Shown here in pieces: positions 37,565-49,882 of a stretch of 64,000 nucleotides of DNA. This DNA is from Gordonia paraffinivorans NBRC 108238 (GTDB lineage Bacteria > Actinomycetota > Actinomycetes > Mycobacteriales > Mycobacteriaceae): the NCBI RefSeq assembly GCF_000344155.1, contig NZ_BAOQ01000012.1, positions 1 to 64,000 of the forward strand, in the 5' to 3' direction. The position numbers and the translations under genes were made by a program. Each line of letters begins with the position of its first letter. Within the stretch, counting starts at the first letter, position 1. The notes below the pieces were generated by a model, which was given only the letters and a program-made list of their open reading frames with translations, did not search any database and had not been told where the DNA came from.

Positions 37565-38242
37565 ATGAAGCCCCGCATCCTGGTCGTCGACGACGACGCC
37601 GCTCTCGCCGAGATGCTGACCATCGTGTTGCGCGGCGAGGGTTTCGAACCCTTCGTGGTCGGTGACGGAACGCAGGCGCTGACCGCGGTGAGGGAGATCC
37701 GCCCCGATCTCGTGCTCCTCGATCTCATGCTCCCGGGCATGAACGGCATCGACGTCTGCCGCGTGCTCCGTGCCGACTCAGGCGTCCCGATCGTCATGCT
37801 GACCGCGAAGTCGGACACCGTCGACGTGGTGCTCGGCCTGGAGTCCGGGGCCGACGACTACATGGTCAAGCCCTTCAAGCCGAAGGAGCTCGTCGCGCGT
37901 ATTCGGGCCCGGCTGCGCCGCACCGACGAGGAGCCCGCCGAGCTGCTGTCGATCGGCCCGGTCGAGATCGACGTGCCGGCCCACAAGGTCACCCGCGACG
38001 GCGTGCCCATCTCGCTCACCCCGCTCGAGTTCGACCTCCTGGTGGCGCTGGCCCGCAAGCCGCGGCAGGTCTTCACCCGCGACGTCCTGCTCGAACAGGT
38101 CTGGGGCTACCGGCACCCGGCCGACACTAGACTCGTGAACGTGCATGTCCAGCGGCTACGCGCCAAGGTCGAGAAAGACCCGGAGAACCCCGAGGTCGTG
38201 CTGACGGTGAGGGGGGTCGGCTACAAGGCCGGCCCGCCGTGA
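37565..38242 (+). CDS. mtrA: Response regulator MtrA
   Basis: 225 aa, OmpR/PhoB family. The receiver domain has acidic residues in VVDDD, the phospho-acceptor Asp53 (LLDLMLPG) and the VKPF Lys. The winged-helix DNA-binding domain (about 125-225) has [32 protein letters not shown]. MtrA controls cell-wall and replication genes and is essential in mycobacteria. The mtrB start overlaps its stop (GTGA), so kinase and regulator are coupled. Confidence 0.97.
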   Translation: MKPRILVVDDDAALAEMLTIVLRGEGFEPFVVGDGTQALTAVREIRPDLVLLDLMLPGMNGIDVCRVLRADSGVPIVMLTAKSDTVDVVLGLESGADDYMVKPFKPKELVARIRARLRRTDEEPAELLSIGPVEIDVPAHKVTRDGVPISLTPLEFDLLVALARKPRQVFTRDVLLEQVWGYRHPADTRLVNVHVQRLRAKVEKDPENPEVVLTVRGVGYKAGPP

Positions 38243-40086
38243 TCGGGCGTTCCCGACGGCGGGTCAACAGCACCTTCGGGCGCATCACCCGTGCTGCCGG
38301 CGCTGTCGGAGGTGCCTTCGGGCATCTCTGGCGGCGCTCGTTGCAGTTACGGGTCGTGGCGTCGACGCTGCTGCTGTCGGTCGTCGTCCTCCTCATCCTC
38401 GGGTTCGTGCTCATCTCGCAGATCACCGATCGTCTCCTCGACGTGAAGCTCGCCGCCGCGACCGAGGAGATCGATCGCGCGCGGATCTCGGTCGAGCGCG
38501 ACCTGTCCAGCGAGGCGGGCAACATGTCGGTCCAGAACCGCCTCCGCCAGACCCGGTCGTTGTTGACCGACCGCGACTCCGACACCGGACAGTCGTCGGG
38601 CACGGTCGGCGCCTTCGACACCGTGTTGCTGGTGCCCGGGACGGACGGCAGCACCGCCGGCGGCGTCGGCCCGATCGCCGAGATCCCGCAGAACCTCCGC
38701 GACATGGTCCGGGGCGGCCAGGTGGCCTATCAGTACACCCGCGTCCCCGACGGCTCGGGCGGTCAGGCGCCGGCACTGATCGTCGGCACCCCGACGAATG
38801 CGTCGGTGCCGGGACTCGAGCTGTATCTGGTCTTCCCGCTGACCGCCGAGCAGAACACCGTCGACCTGGTCCGCGGAACCCTGCTCACCGGCAGCGTCGT
38901 GCTCCTCGGCCTGCTCGCGGCGATCGCCTGGATCATCTCTCGGCAGGTGGTGATACCGGTGCGGTCGGCCTCGCGCATCGCCGTCCGGTTCGCCGACGGC
39001 CGCCTCAAGGAACGCATGCCGGTCCGCGGCGAGGACGACATGGCCCGCCTGGCGATGTCGTTCAACGACATGGCCGAGAGCCTGTCCAAGCAGATCACCC
39101 ACCTCGAGGAGTTCGGCAGCCTCCAGCGCCAGTTCACCTCCGACGTCAGCCACGAGCTGCGGACGCCGCTGACCACCGTGCGCATGGCCTCCGACGTGCT
39201 CTACGAGGGGCGCGACGAACTCGATCCGGTGCGCAAGCGCTCGGTCGAGTTGCTCGACAAGGAGCTCGACCGCTTCGAGACCCTGCTCAACGAGCTGCTG
39301 GAGATCTCCCGCCACGACGCCGGCATGGCCGAACTCGCCGCCGAGCGGATGGACATGGCGATCCCGATCGACGCCGCCCTCGACACCGTCCGACATCTCG
39401 CCGAGGAGACGGGCACCGAACTCGTCCTCGACCTGCCCGCCGAACCGGTGATGGCCGAGATCGATCCGCGGCGCGTCGAGCGCATCCTGCGGAACCTGCT
39501 CGCGAACGCGATCGACCACGGCGAACGGAAACCCGTGACACTGACGATGCGGTCCGACGGAGACGCCGTCGCGATCACCGTGCGCGACCAGGGCATCGGC
39601 CTGCGGCCCGGTGAGGAGAAGCTGGTGTTCAACCGGTTCTGGCGGTCGGACCCGTCGCGGTTCCGCCGCTCGGGCGGCACCGGGCTCGGCCTGGCCATCA
39701 GCATCGAGGACGCCCGCCTGCACCAGGGCCGGCTCGAGGCGTGGGGCGAGCCCGGCAAGGGGGCGTGCTTCCGGCTGACCCTGCCGCTGGTCCGCGGCCA
39801 CAAGGTGCTCGGGTCGCCGCTGCCGCTGAAGCCGGTCGGCACGACGCCGCGTTCGTCGAAGACGAGTCGCTCGCAGAGTGCGTCGCAGAACGGCGCGGAG
39901 GCCGCCGAGACCCCGGCGCCGGTCACCCTCGCCGCCCAGGCCGCCCCGGCCGCAGGCGCGTCGACCGCGGCGGCAGACGCGGAATGGACCGGCGTGACGC
40001 CGGCCGGCGCGGCACCGACGGAGGAGACCGAGGCCGATGCGACGGCGAGCCGGAGGCAGTCGACCACGGAGGCGGACGACGAATGA
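38239..40086 (+). CDS. mtrB: Sensor histidine kinase MtrB
   Basis: 615 aa. Helix one (about 40-62) and helix two (about 210-232) enclose an extracytoplasmic loop. A HAMP domain follows, then a HisKA domain with the phosphorylated His305 in SHELRTPLT, then an ATPase domain with NAIDHG, DQGIGL and GTGLGL boxes. The last 90 residues are an Ala/Pro/Thr-rich tail, longer than in M. tuberculosis. MtrB phosphorylates MtrA. LpqB, encoded next with a 4-bp overlap, modulates it. Confidence 0.96.
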   Translation: MIGRSRRRVNSTFGRITRAAGAVGGAFGHLWRRSLQLRVVASTLLLSVVVLLILGFVLISQITDRLLDVKLAAATEEIDRARISVERDLSSEAGNMSVQNRLRQTRSLLTDRDSDTGQSSGTVGAFDTVLLVPGTDGSTAGGVGPIAEIPQNLRDMVRGGQVAYQYTRVPDGSGGQAPALIVGTPTNASVPGLELYLVFPLTAEQNTVDLVRGTLLTGSVVLLGLLAAIAWIISRQVVIPVRSASRIAVRFADGRLKERMPVRGEDDMARLAMSFNDMAESLSKQITHLEEFGSLQRQFTSDVSHELRTPLTTVRMASDVLYEGRDELDPVRKRSVELLDKELDRFETLLNELLEISRHDAGMAELAAERMDMAIPIDAALDTVRHLAEETGTELVLDLPAEPVMAEIDPRRVERILRNLLANAIDHGERKPVTLTMRSDGDAVAITVRDQGIGLRPGEEKLVFNRFWRSDPSRFRRSGGTGLGLAISIEDARLHQGRLEAWGEPGKGACFRLTLPLVRGHKVLGSPLPLKPVGTTPRSSKTSRSQSASQNGAEAAETPAPVTLAAQAAPAAGASTAAADAEWTGVTPAGAAPTEETEADATASRRQSTTEADDE

Positions 40087-41852
40087 GTGGCAACCGGCGA
40101 CCGGTGCGCGCCCGCGGGGGTGCGCGGGGAATCGTGGCGGCCGTGGCGACGATCATCGCCGCGCTGCTGGTGGTCTCGGGCTGCGGGTCGATCCCCGACG
40201 ACTCGTCACCCCAGCCCATCAAGTCCTTCCAGCGTGAGGCCGCCACCAACGCGGCCCCGGCGCCGCAGGCCGACATGGACCCCGAAGCCCTCGTCCGGGC
40301 GTTTCTGAAGTCGACCGTCGACCCCGATGCCGGACACGACGCCGCGCGGGCGTTCCTCACGCCGGTCGCGTCCCAGCAGTGGGACGACCGCGGCGACGCG
40401 CTGATCCTCGACGAGATCAGCATCTTCGTCGACCAGCGCGACGAGGACTCGGTCCGGATGCGACTGATCGGCGACAACGTGGGCACCCTGAAGTCCGACG
40501 GCCAACTGCTGCCCGCCTCGGGCCGGGTGGAGACGACCCTCAGCCTGACCCGCCAGGGCGACCAGTGGCGTATCGACGGCCCGCTCCCGAACGGGACGAT
40601 GATCGACCGCGACCAGTTCGCCAACACCTACCGCCCGGTGTCGCTGTACTTCAGCGACCGCACCGGCCGGCATCTGGTGCCCGACCCTCGCTGGTTCTAC
40701 GCCGGACAGGCCACCGACCCGACGGCGCTCGTGAACCGGCTCATCGCCGGTCCGGCCACCGATCTCGCCGCGGCCGTCGACAGCGGCTTCCCGAGCGGGG
40801 CCACCCTGCGCGGCCCGGTCGTCGGCCTGCCGGGGGGAGGGGTGCGCATCGACCTCAGCGGGATCGGCAACGCGTCGAATCGGAATCGGACGGTGCTCGC
40901 CGCGCAACTCGTGTGGACCCTCGACGGGGCCGACATCTCCGGTCCGTACGTGATCGACGCCGATGGCGCGCCGCTGTCGGCCGAGCGTGCATCGGGATGG
41001 CAGCCCGCCGACGTGCGTTCGTTCGATCCCGACGCGGTGCCGTCGACCGACGTCGGCCTCAACATCGTCACCGGCGGCGCGCTGCGTGCCGTCACCGAGA
41101 ACGCGGCCGTGCCGGTGCGCGGCCCCCTCGGCACGTCGCGCGACGTGCGGGCGGCGACCATCTCCGAGAACGGGGACCGGGTGGCCGCAGTGCGTGCCGT
41201 GGGCGGTTCCGACCGGCGCCTCGAGTGCGTCATCGGCGACTACGGCGGCAACGTCGGCCCGATCGCCGAGGGCGCGTCGATCACCCGCCCGTCCTTCGGC
41301 TCCGACGAGAACACCGTGTGGGTCGTGGTCGACGGTCGCCCGTTGCAGTGGCAGCGCGACGACGACGGAACGCGCACGGTCCCGGTCGAGGCGTCGTCGA
41401 TCCCGACCGTGGCGCGCGGCGCGATCACCGAGATGCAGATCGCTCCCGACGGGGTCCGTGCGGCGCTCGTCGTCGGCGGCCAGGTCGTCTTCGCGATCCT
41501 GTCGACCAACGCCGAGGGGCAGGTCTCGCTCACGAGCCCGCGGATCGCGGCCTTCAACATCGGCAACCGGGCGGTGTCGCTGGACTGGGCGTCGCCGACG
41601 ACGCTGGTGATCGCGCGCGAGGCCCCCGAGTCGCCGGTGGTGCAGTTGTCCATCGACGGCACGCCCGCCGTCGGGCTGCTGAGCGGCAACGTGTCGCCGC
41701 CCGTGCGGGCGGTGGTCGCGAACTCGTCGACGATCTACGTCGGCGACCAGCGCGGCGTGCTCAGGCTCGGCAGCGACGACGGCCAGCCCGATCAGTACTG
41801 GACCGAGGTCGAGCCGGCGATGATCCCCGGCGCGATCCCGGTCCTGCCCTGA
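40083..41852 (+). CDS. lpqB: Lipoprotein LpqB (MtrAB accessory)
   Basis: 589 aa. The lipoprotein signal ends with VSGC, and the lipidated Cys is residue 34 (SGCGSIPDD). A GerMN domain (about 100-330, with [20 protein letters not shown]) and a beta-propeller-like C-terminal half follow. LpqB interacts with the MtrB extracellular part and tunes signalling. The ATG overlaps the mtrB stop (ATGA). The stop codon lies inside a 16-bp tandem repeat. Confidence 0.95.
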   Translation: MSGNRRPVRARGGARGIVAAVATIIAALLVVSGCGSIPDDSSPQPIKSFQREAATNAAPAPQADMDPEALVRAFLKSTVDPDAGHDAARAFLTPVASQQWDDRGDALILDEISIFVDQRDEDSVRMRLIGDNVGTLKSDGQLLPASGRVETTLSLTRQGDQWRIDGPLPNGTMIDRDQFANTYRPVSLYFSDRTGRHLVPDPRWFYAGQATDPTALVNRLIAGPATDLAAAVDSGFPSGATLRGPVVGLPGGGVRIDLSGIGNASNRNRTVLAAQLVWTLDGADISGPYVIDADGAPLSAERASGWQPADVRSFDPDAVPSTDVGLNIVTGGALRAVTENAAVPVRGPLGTSRDVRAATISENGDRVAAVRAVGGSDRRLECVIGDYGGNVGPIAEGASITRPSFGSDENTVWVVVDGRPLQWQRDDDGTRTVPVEASSIPTVARGAITEMQIAPDGVRAALVVGGQVVFAILSTNAEGQVSLTSPRIAAFNIGNRAVSLDWASPTTLVIAREAPESPVVQLSIDGTPAVGLLSGNVSPPVRAVVANSSTIYVGDQRGVLRLGSDDGQPDQYWTEVEPAMIPGAIPVLP

Positions 41853-41895
41853 TCCGTTCTCGCCCTGATCCGGTCCCGCCCCGATCCGGTCCCGC
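41848..41895. repeat. Three tandem 16-bp units at the end of lpqB
   Basis: Units at 41848-41863, 41864-41879 and 41880-41895 are close copies of CCTGATCCGGTCCCGC. Units one and two differ at two positions, and units two and three at one. The first unit contains the lpqB stop codon. The repeats lie between the convergent lpqB and comF genes. Confidence 0.7.
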
Positions 41896-41932
41896 ACTGA
41901 TGCTGCCGGCCCCGAAGACCTCTGCGGCGCGT

Positions 41933-42625
41933 CTACGCCGCCGCGACCACCACGACGGCATCGACCCCGACGCCCGCGCGGCGCAGGACGCGGACCGACT
42001 CGGCCGCGGTCGCGCCGGTGGTCATCACGTCGTCGACGAGGATCGTCGTCGCGCGGTGCGGCAGAGCGACTTTCCGAGTACGAGGCCGGATCGCACCGGA
42101 GAGGTTGCGGGCCCGTGCGCGTGCGTCGAGCCCGGCCGAGTCCCGCGCCGTCGCGGCGGTCGCCAGCACCGGCACCACCCGCACCCGCGGCCCGAGGGCG
42201 GTGGCGGCATGGCGCGCGAAGGCGGTCACCCGGTCACCGCCGCGGCGCCGGGCGGCCAGGCGTCGGGTGGGGGCCGGGATCAGGACAAGGGTCGGGGCGT
42301 CCGGTAGCTCGCCCCAGCGGGCGAGCGTGCGGATCCCGTGCGCGAGGGCCGATCCCAGCGGGGCGACGAGATCGCGTCGGTCGTGTTCCTTGACCGCGAG
42401 GACAGCGCGGCGGTGCACTCCCCGGTACCGTCCCAGAGCCCACACCGGGGCGGCGGGAAAGACCCGGGGACGCACCGAGATCGGTGCGTCATGCAACGAT
42501 CTGTCGCAGCGTCGGCACCACGCGGTCCCCGGGCGCGCGCACCCGCCGCACACGAGTGGACACACGAGGTCGGCCGCCGCGCGCGTCACCGCCGCCCCGC
42601 CCGTCAGGAATCGCGGTTCACGCAT
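41933..42625 (-). CDS. ComF-family phosphoribosyltransferase-like protein
   Basis: 230 aa. An N-terminal zinc-ribbon-like region (VCPLVCGGCARPGTAWCRRCDRSL) is followed by a phosphoribosyltransferase-type domain ending ILVDDVMTTGATAAE, the PRPP-binding motif. ComF proteins take part in DNA uptake in naturally competent bacteria. In actinobacteria (Rv3242c) the role is unproven. The ATG at 42625 gives the family length. In M. tuberculosis it is co-oriented with lpqB and hpf, whereas here it is flipped. Confidence 0.9.
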   Translation of the reverse strand: MREPRFLTGGAAVTRAAADLVCPLVCGGCARPGTAWCRRCDRSLHDAPISVRPRVFPAAPVWALGRYRGVHRRAVLAVKEHDRRDLVAPLGSALAHGIRTLARWGELPDAPTLVLIPAPTRRLAARRRGGDRVTAFARHAATALGPRVRVVPVLATAATARDSAGLDARARARNLSGAIRPRTRKVALPHRATTILVDDVMTTGATAAESVRVLRRAGVGVDAVVVVAAA

Positions 42626-43015
42626 GCCGGCGACCCTAGAGCCGCGGCCCGGCGCGTGGCGGGCCGAGACGGGAGATTGTGGACAATTCCGCACCGGGAC
42701 CCCGCCGGTCGGGACCTTCTGATCATCCGTGCGGAGTACTTGGGGCCCCTCTTGTCCCGACCTGTGCCACGCCGTGGTCGAAAACGTGGCCACCGTCTGA
42801 ATTCGAGGCTACGGTCGTGGGTACAAACGGGTTGTCCGAGAGGTCCGCGAGGTCCTCGTAGTGAGGGCGGCCGGTGCTTCGGGAGGTGATGCCCCTGTCG
42901 TTGTGTGCCAGCCACCGGCTGGCATGGACACTTTCCTCGGTGTCGTGCAAATCATCAGTGCGACAACAGATCACGATGATCCAACGCTGCCGGGAACAAT
43001 TCAGGAGGTAGTTGA
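42626..43015. promoter_or_regulatory. Divergent control region between comF and hpf
   Basis: A 390-bp gap with no gene. It contains a perfect 8-bp inverted repeat, TGCCAGCC and GGCTGGCA around ACC (42906-42924), about 90 bp before hpf, either an operator or a leader hairpin. The hpf ribosome-binding site AGGAGG is at 43003-43008. Hpf genes respond to stress and stationary phase, so a regulated promoter is expected. Confidence 0.45.
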
Positions 43016-43831
43016 ATGTCCTCAGTCATCCACCGCAAAGGCCAGCGCGAACCCAAGATCGCGGACCAGAGGCCGACCGTGGAGAAGGGCCAGGAGCCCG
43101 ATACCGAATCAACCCAGACCGACTCCTTCGACCCGGAGTTCGCGTTCGTCCGTCCGCCAGGAACCGTGGACGCCGAGGAACCCGCCGAGCCCCAAGCGAA
43201 AATCGTGTTCAGCGGTCGCAACGTCGTCATCCCCGACCACTACCGCATCTACGTCGGCGACAAGCTCGCGCGTCTCGAGCGATTCGATCCGACGATCTTC
43301 CAGTTCGACGTCGAGCTGAAGCACTATCGCAACCGCAGGCTGTCGAAGGTCTGTCAGAAGGTGGAGATCACCGCGAAGGGCAAGGGCCCCGTCGTCCGCG
43401 CCCAGGCGAACGGCGACAACTTCTACGCCGCGCTCGAGAACTGTCTCGACAAGCTCGAGTCCAGGCTGCGCCGCGTGAAGGATCGCCGCCGGGTCCACCA
43501 CGGGAACCGCCGGCCGCAGTCGGTCGCGGAGGCCACCGAGATCGGTGCGCCGCCGCTGCGTGAGGACCAGTTGTCGGTCGACGGCTTCGTCGGCGACGGC
43601 TATCAGAAGCCGGAGACGAAGGATCCGTACGACGACGTCGAGGACCACACCCCCGGCCAGATCGTCCGCATCAAGGAGCACTCCGCGGTGCCGATGACCG
43701 TCGACGACGCGCTCTACGAGATGGAACTCGTCGGGCACGACTTCTTCCTGTTCCACGACAAGGAGACCGACAAGCCGTCGGTGGTGTACCGCAGGCACGC
43801 CTTCGACTACGGCCTCATCCGTCTCGTCTGA
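43016..43831 (+). CDS. hpf: Ribosome hibernation promoting factor (long form)
   Basis: 271 aa. The N-terminal S30AE domain (about 60-165, IVFSGRNVVIPDHYRIYVGDKLARLERF) binds the decoding centre. The C-terminal domain (about 215-271, ending VVYRRHAFDYGLIRLV) dimerises 70S ribosomes. An extra acidic N-terminus of about 55 residues is present. It lies before secA, as in M. tuberculosis (Rv3241c). AGGAGG is 7 bp before the ATG. Confidence 0.95.
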   Translation: MSSVIHRKGQREPKIADQRPTVEKGQEPDTESTQTDSFDPEFAFVRPPGTVDAEEPAEPQAKIVFSGRNVVIPDHYRIYVGDKLARLERFDPTIFQFDVELKHYRNRRLSKVCQKVEITAKGKGPVVRAQANGDNFYAALENCLDKLESRLRRVKDRRRVHHGNRRPQSVAEATEIGAPPLREDQLSVDGFVGDGYQKPETKDPYDDVEDHTPGQIVRIKEHSAVPMTVDDALYEMELVGHDFFLFHDKETDKPSVVYRRHAFDYGLIRLV

Positions 43832-44014
43832 GCGGGGCGGGCGACACCGGGTGGCCCTGATCGTCCGCGATCGGACGACACCGGCGACAGGTCGGCGGCG
43901 GGAACGCGGTCCGATCAGGGTCCACTCAGCTCACATCGCTACCATGGGGTCCGGTCTGTGCGTTACGCGGGCCGGATTCCGTGTGTTTTCAACAGGTGAG
44001 GAACTCGATCCACG

Positions 44015-46841
<2,827 letters not shown>

Positions 46842-46843
<2 letters not shown>

Positions 46844-46893
46844 TGTGAGCGCCGACGGGCAACGCCCTGAGGCGCACATCACAGAATTTTCTT
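46842..46893 (+). terminator. Terminator after secA
   Basis: A compound stem with GATGTG/CACATC, GCGCC/GGCGC and GGGC/GCCC pairings lies at 46842-46880. It is followed by a T-rich tract (AATTTTCTT) at 46884-46892. It begins within the stop codon region. Confidence 0.65.
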
Positions 46894-46938
46894 CGCCGGA
46901 CATGGAACCGGACGGGGGAGTGGCTGCGTCCTATCCCC

Positions 46939-47589
46939 ATGCAGCCGCTGATCACCGCTCGTCCCGAGTCGGACTCCGCGTCCGCGAGCGATCTCGTCGC
47001 CGCGGTCGCCGAGGCCGGCGTCCGGACCCCGCGGGTCCGCGTCCGACCCGCGCCGCCGTACGAACCGGCCGGTCTTGGGCCGGTCACCCACACGGCACGC
47101 CGGACGACCGGGACGGGGACACTCGTGGTGCGGGAGCTCGCGGACGCGGGTTCCCCGCCGTCGCGCAAGACCCTGGCGGCCGCGGTGGAGGCCCGGCGCT
47201 TCGCCATCGCGACGTCCCGGCTGCTGTTCGAGGTCATCGACCGTCGTCGCGGGACCGCTCACCTCGCCGACTCCGTGGCGCCCGCTTTGATCGACCAGGT
47301 GGCGGCACTCGTTCGGCACGACGCCTTCCGCCCCGCCGAACCCGCCGGCCCGTCACCGAGCACCGCCGCGCCGGGGACCGTTCTGCAGCGGGTCCACGTG
47401 CAACTGTGTGACACCAGCGCCGCCGAGGTCTTCGGGTCCTACAGTTGCGGCGGACGCATCCGCGCCTTCGCTGGGCGGATCGAACGCGCACCTCGCCGCG
47501 CCCGAACCGTCGTGGAGCCCGGCGCCGCCCGGCCCGTGCTCGGTCGCGTCGAGTACCGGTGGCAACTGGTCGCCCTCGAGTTCAGCTGA
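46939..47589 (+). CDS. Rv3235-family protein (DUF6459-like)
   Basis: 216 aa. It matches the Rv3235 family by position downstream of secA and by the pattern PPYEPAGLG, then a helical AAAVEARRFAIATSRLLFEVIDRRR and a C-terminal beta strand ending WQLVALEF. It is soluble, basic and Pro/Arg-rich at the start. Function is unknown. The ATG at 46939 is preceded by a weak site. The WS/DGAT homologue follows after 60 bp. Confidence 0.75.
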   Translation: MQPLITARPESDSASASDLVAAVAEAGVRTPRVRVRPAPPYEPAGLGPVTHTARRTTGTGTLVVRELADAGSPPSRKTLAAAVEARRFAIATSRLLFEVIDRRRGTAHLADSVAPALIDQVAALVRHDAFRPAEPAGPSPSTAAPGTVLQRVHVQLCDTSAAEVFGSYSCGGRIRAFAGRIERAPRRARTVVEPGAARPVLGRVEYRWQLVALEFS

Positions 47590-47649
47590 TCTGCCGCGCC
47601 ATCGGCGCGCAGCCGACCCCGACTCGGCCGGCCCGCTAGGATCGGCGGC

Positions 47650-49128
47650 GTGGTCACCCGTTTGTCGCCGCGCGACGCGATGTACTACTTCCTCGACGAT
47701 TCCCGCTCGACGACCCACCTGGGTGCGCTGCTGATCGTCGATCCGGCCATGGCCGCGAGCACCGGCCCGGACGCAGGTGAACAGTCGGGAAATGGTGCGG
47801 GGCCGGGCTCCCGCAAGCCGCTGGACTACGCGTCGCTGGTCTCGCTGGTCGAGAATCGGCTGCAGCGAGCGCCCCGATACCGGCAACTCGTCCGGGAGGT
47901 CACCCTCGGTCTCGCGCGGCCGGTGTGGACCGACGATCCCGACTTCGACATCAACTTCCACATCCGCCGCGCGGGGTTGCCCCGTCCCGGCGGTCCCGCG
48001 GACCTCGCCGACCTGGTCTCCCGCGTGATGTCGCGTCCGCTGGACCGGACCCGGCCGCTGTGGGAGATGTATCTGATCGAGGGCCTGGCCGATGGCCGTC
48101 TGGCGATCCTCACCAAGTCGCACCGCTGCCTGATCGACGAGCACGACGGTCATCCGGAGATCAGCGAGGTCATCTGCGACACCACCGAGGAGCCGGAGGT
48201 GCTGCCGGAGGAGCTGTGGATGCCGGGGTCCCCGCCGGGCGGCACGAGCCTGGTCATCGGGGCTCTCGCCGAGGCACTGGCCCGTCCCGGCGATCTGGTG
48301 GAGACGGTGGTGCACGGCAACGGCGTGGTCGCCGAGGTGCGTTCGGTCGTCGGTGGCACGCTGCGACGGGTCGGCGGCGTGGTCGGCCAGCTCACCGATT
48401 CCGCGCCGCGCAGTCCGCTCAACAATGCGGGCACCACCACTCGTGGTTTCACCACCGCGTCGGTGCCGCGCCGCGAGTGCGCGAAGATCGCCGAACACCA
48501 CAACTGCACGGTCATCGACGTGGAACTCGCGATCATCACCGGCGTCATGCGCAGGTGGCTGCTGTCGGTCGACCCGGTGGCTGCGACCCCGGCGGACACC
48601 GTGCGCGTCGTCGTGCCCCTGTCGGCGCGCGATCCGGGCGTCGAGGTCGATCCCGAGGCGGAGCCGAGCTGGATCCCCATCGCCAAACCGAGCTTCGTGA
48701 CCGATCTCCCGGTGGGAGAGGCGAATCCGACCGTGCGCCTGGCGCAGGTCGCCGGGCTGGCCGACCGCTACGCCCAGTCGTCGCGACGGATGAGCAGCGG
48801 CCCGAGCCCGTGGTTCCCGGAACTCGGCGTCGTCCCGTTCGCCGACATCAGCTCGCGCGCTTTCCGATCGCTCGACAGCCGTTCCTACAACGTGCCGGTG
48901 GCGATGAGCACCGCGCCGGTCGCCGACCGCTTCGTCCTCGGCGTCCCGGTGCGGGAGGTGTACTACGTGCCCGTCCTGGTGTCGCAGCGGGCGCTGTCGG
49001 TCAGCGTCGTCGAGTACGCCGACCGGTTGAACTTCGCCTTCGTCGCCGACCGGGGCGTCATCTCGGACCTGCCGGTCCTGGGCGACTACGCCGTCGAGTC
49101 CTACGAGGAGTTGCGCGCCTCCGATTGA
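47650..49128 (+). CDS. WS/DGAT-family acyltransferase homologue with degenerate HHxxxDG motif
   Basis: 492 aa. The fold matches wax ester synthase/diacylglycerol acyltransferases: RLSPRDAMYYFLDD at the start, PLWEMYLIEGL, and the C-terminal PVREVYYVPVLVSQRALSVSV. At the catalytic site the motif HHxxxDG reads HRCLIDE (residues 158-164). The second His is Arg and the Gly is Glu, so normal acyl transfer is doubtful. It matches the tgs3/Rv3233c-Rv3234c locus position of M. tuberculosis. Possibly a regulator or altered-specificity enzyme. The start is a GTG. Confidence 0.82.
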   Translation: MVTRLSPRDAMYYFLDDSRSTTHLGALLIVDPAMAASTGPDAGEQSGNGAGPGSRKPLDYASLVSLVENRLQRAPRYRQLVREVTLGLARPVWTDDPDFDINFHIRRAGLPRPGGPADLADLVSRVMSRPLDRTRPLWEMYLIEGLADGRLAILTKSHRCLIDEHDGHPEISEVICDTTEEPEVLPEELWMPGSPPGGTSLVIGALAEALARPGDLVETVVHGNGVVAEVRSVVGGTLRRVGGVVGQLTDSAPRSPLNNAGTTTRGFTTASVPRRECAKIAEHHNCTVIDVELAIITGVMRRWLLSVDPVAATPADTVRVVVPLSARDPGVEVDPEAEPSWIPIAKPSFVTDLPVGEANPTVRLAQVAGLADRYAQSSRRMSSGPSPWFPELGVVPFADISSRAFRSLDSRSYNVPVAMSTAPVADRFVLGVPVREVYYVPVLVSQRALSVSVVEYADRLNFAFVADRGVISDLPVLGDYAVESYEELRASD

Positions 49129-49187
49129 CCGCGTTGCGCGGCTAAGGTGAGCGGGTATCGGTGGAAGGCGCAAGGGAGCGAAGTCGA

Positions 49188-49760
49188 ATGAGGGTGTATC
49201 TGCCGGCGACGTTGGCGATGTTGATCCAGCTGAACTCCGACGGGGAGTTCCGCCCGGTCGGGGGGACCGGCTTCGCATTGACCCCGGCGCTGCGCGAGTC
49301 CTTCCTCTCCGGCGACGACGAGGAGCTCTCGGAGGTGGCCATGCGCGAGGCCGCGCGGGCATCGCTGCGGTTGCTCGCCGGCGAGGCCCCCGAGCCCGGC
49401 GACGAGGCCGCCGAGGTGGAGCTCGCCGCCGACGAGCAGACCACCAAGCCGGGCCTGACGCCGGACCTCCCGCCGCGCCGGGTGGTGATCGCCGCCGACG
49501 TCGACGACTCGGCGGTGACGCTGCGCCCCGATCTCGACGACGCCGTGGTGAAGGTGTCCGGGACGGTTCCGCTGAAGGCCATCGCGTCGGTGCACGTCGA
49601 CGTCAAGGAAGCCGAGGACAAGGTGCGGGCCGCGGTCGTGGTGATCGACGCCGCCGATCTCGGCGACCTCGACGCCGAACTCGCGGTCGGCGACGCCGAG
49701 GACTTCGACCTCGCCTGGTACGCCACCCAGGAACTGCCGTTCCTGCTCGAACTGCTCTGA
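49188..49760 (+). CDS. Rv3231c-like protein (DUF6912)
   Basis: 190 aa, soluble and acidic. It starts MRVYLPATLAMLIQLNSDGEF at an ATG behind AAGGGAGCGAAG. The family is short, actinobacterial and uncharacterised. It contains an ADVDDSAVTLRPDLDDAVV strand-rich centre and ends YATQELPFLLELL. Its place between the WS/DGAT homologue and the ferredoxin reductase equals the M. tuberculosis order. Confidence 0.75.
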   Translation: MRVYLPATLAMLIQLNSDGEFRPVGGTGFALTPALRESFLSGDDEELSEVAMREAARASLRLLAGEAPEPGDEAAEVELAADEQTTKPGLTPDLPPRRVVIAADVDDSAVTLRPDLDDAVVKVSGTVPLKAIASVHVDVKEAEDKVRAAVVVIDAADLGDLDAELAVGDAEDFDLAWYATQELPFLLELL

Positions 49761-49816
49761 TGCACCGAACCGTGCCCGAATGTGCTGCGCGGAGGTGACC
49801 CGGATTACTGCGGGCA

Positions 49817-49840
49817 TTAACCTACGGTTGCGTAGGTTAA
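49817..49840. promoter_or_regulatory. Palindromic operator upstream of the ferredoxin reductase
   Basis: Perfect 10-bp arms TTAACCTACG and CGTAGGTTAA around GTTG, 43 bp before the reductase ATG. A near-identical site occurs at 52350-52373 before the first desaturase. The size and symmetry suit a TetR-type regulator. Confidence 0.7.
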
Positions 49841-49882
49841 GGTGACTCCGCAGTACACAACAGAGTTGAAGGCGGTTGTCAG

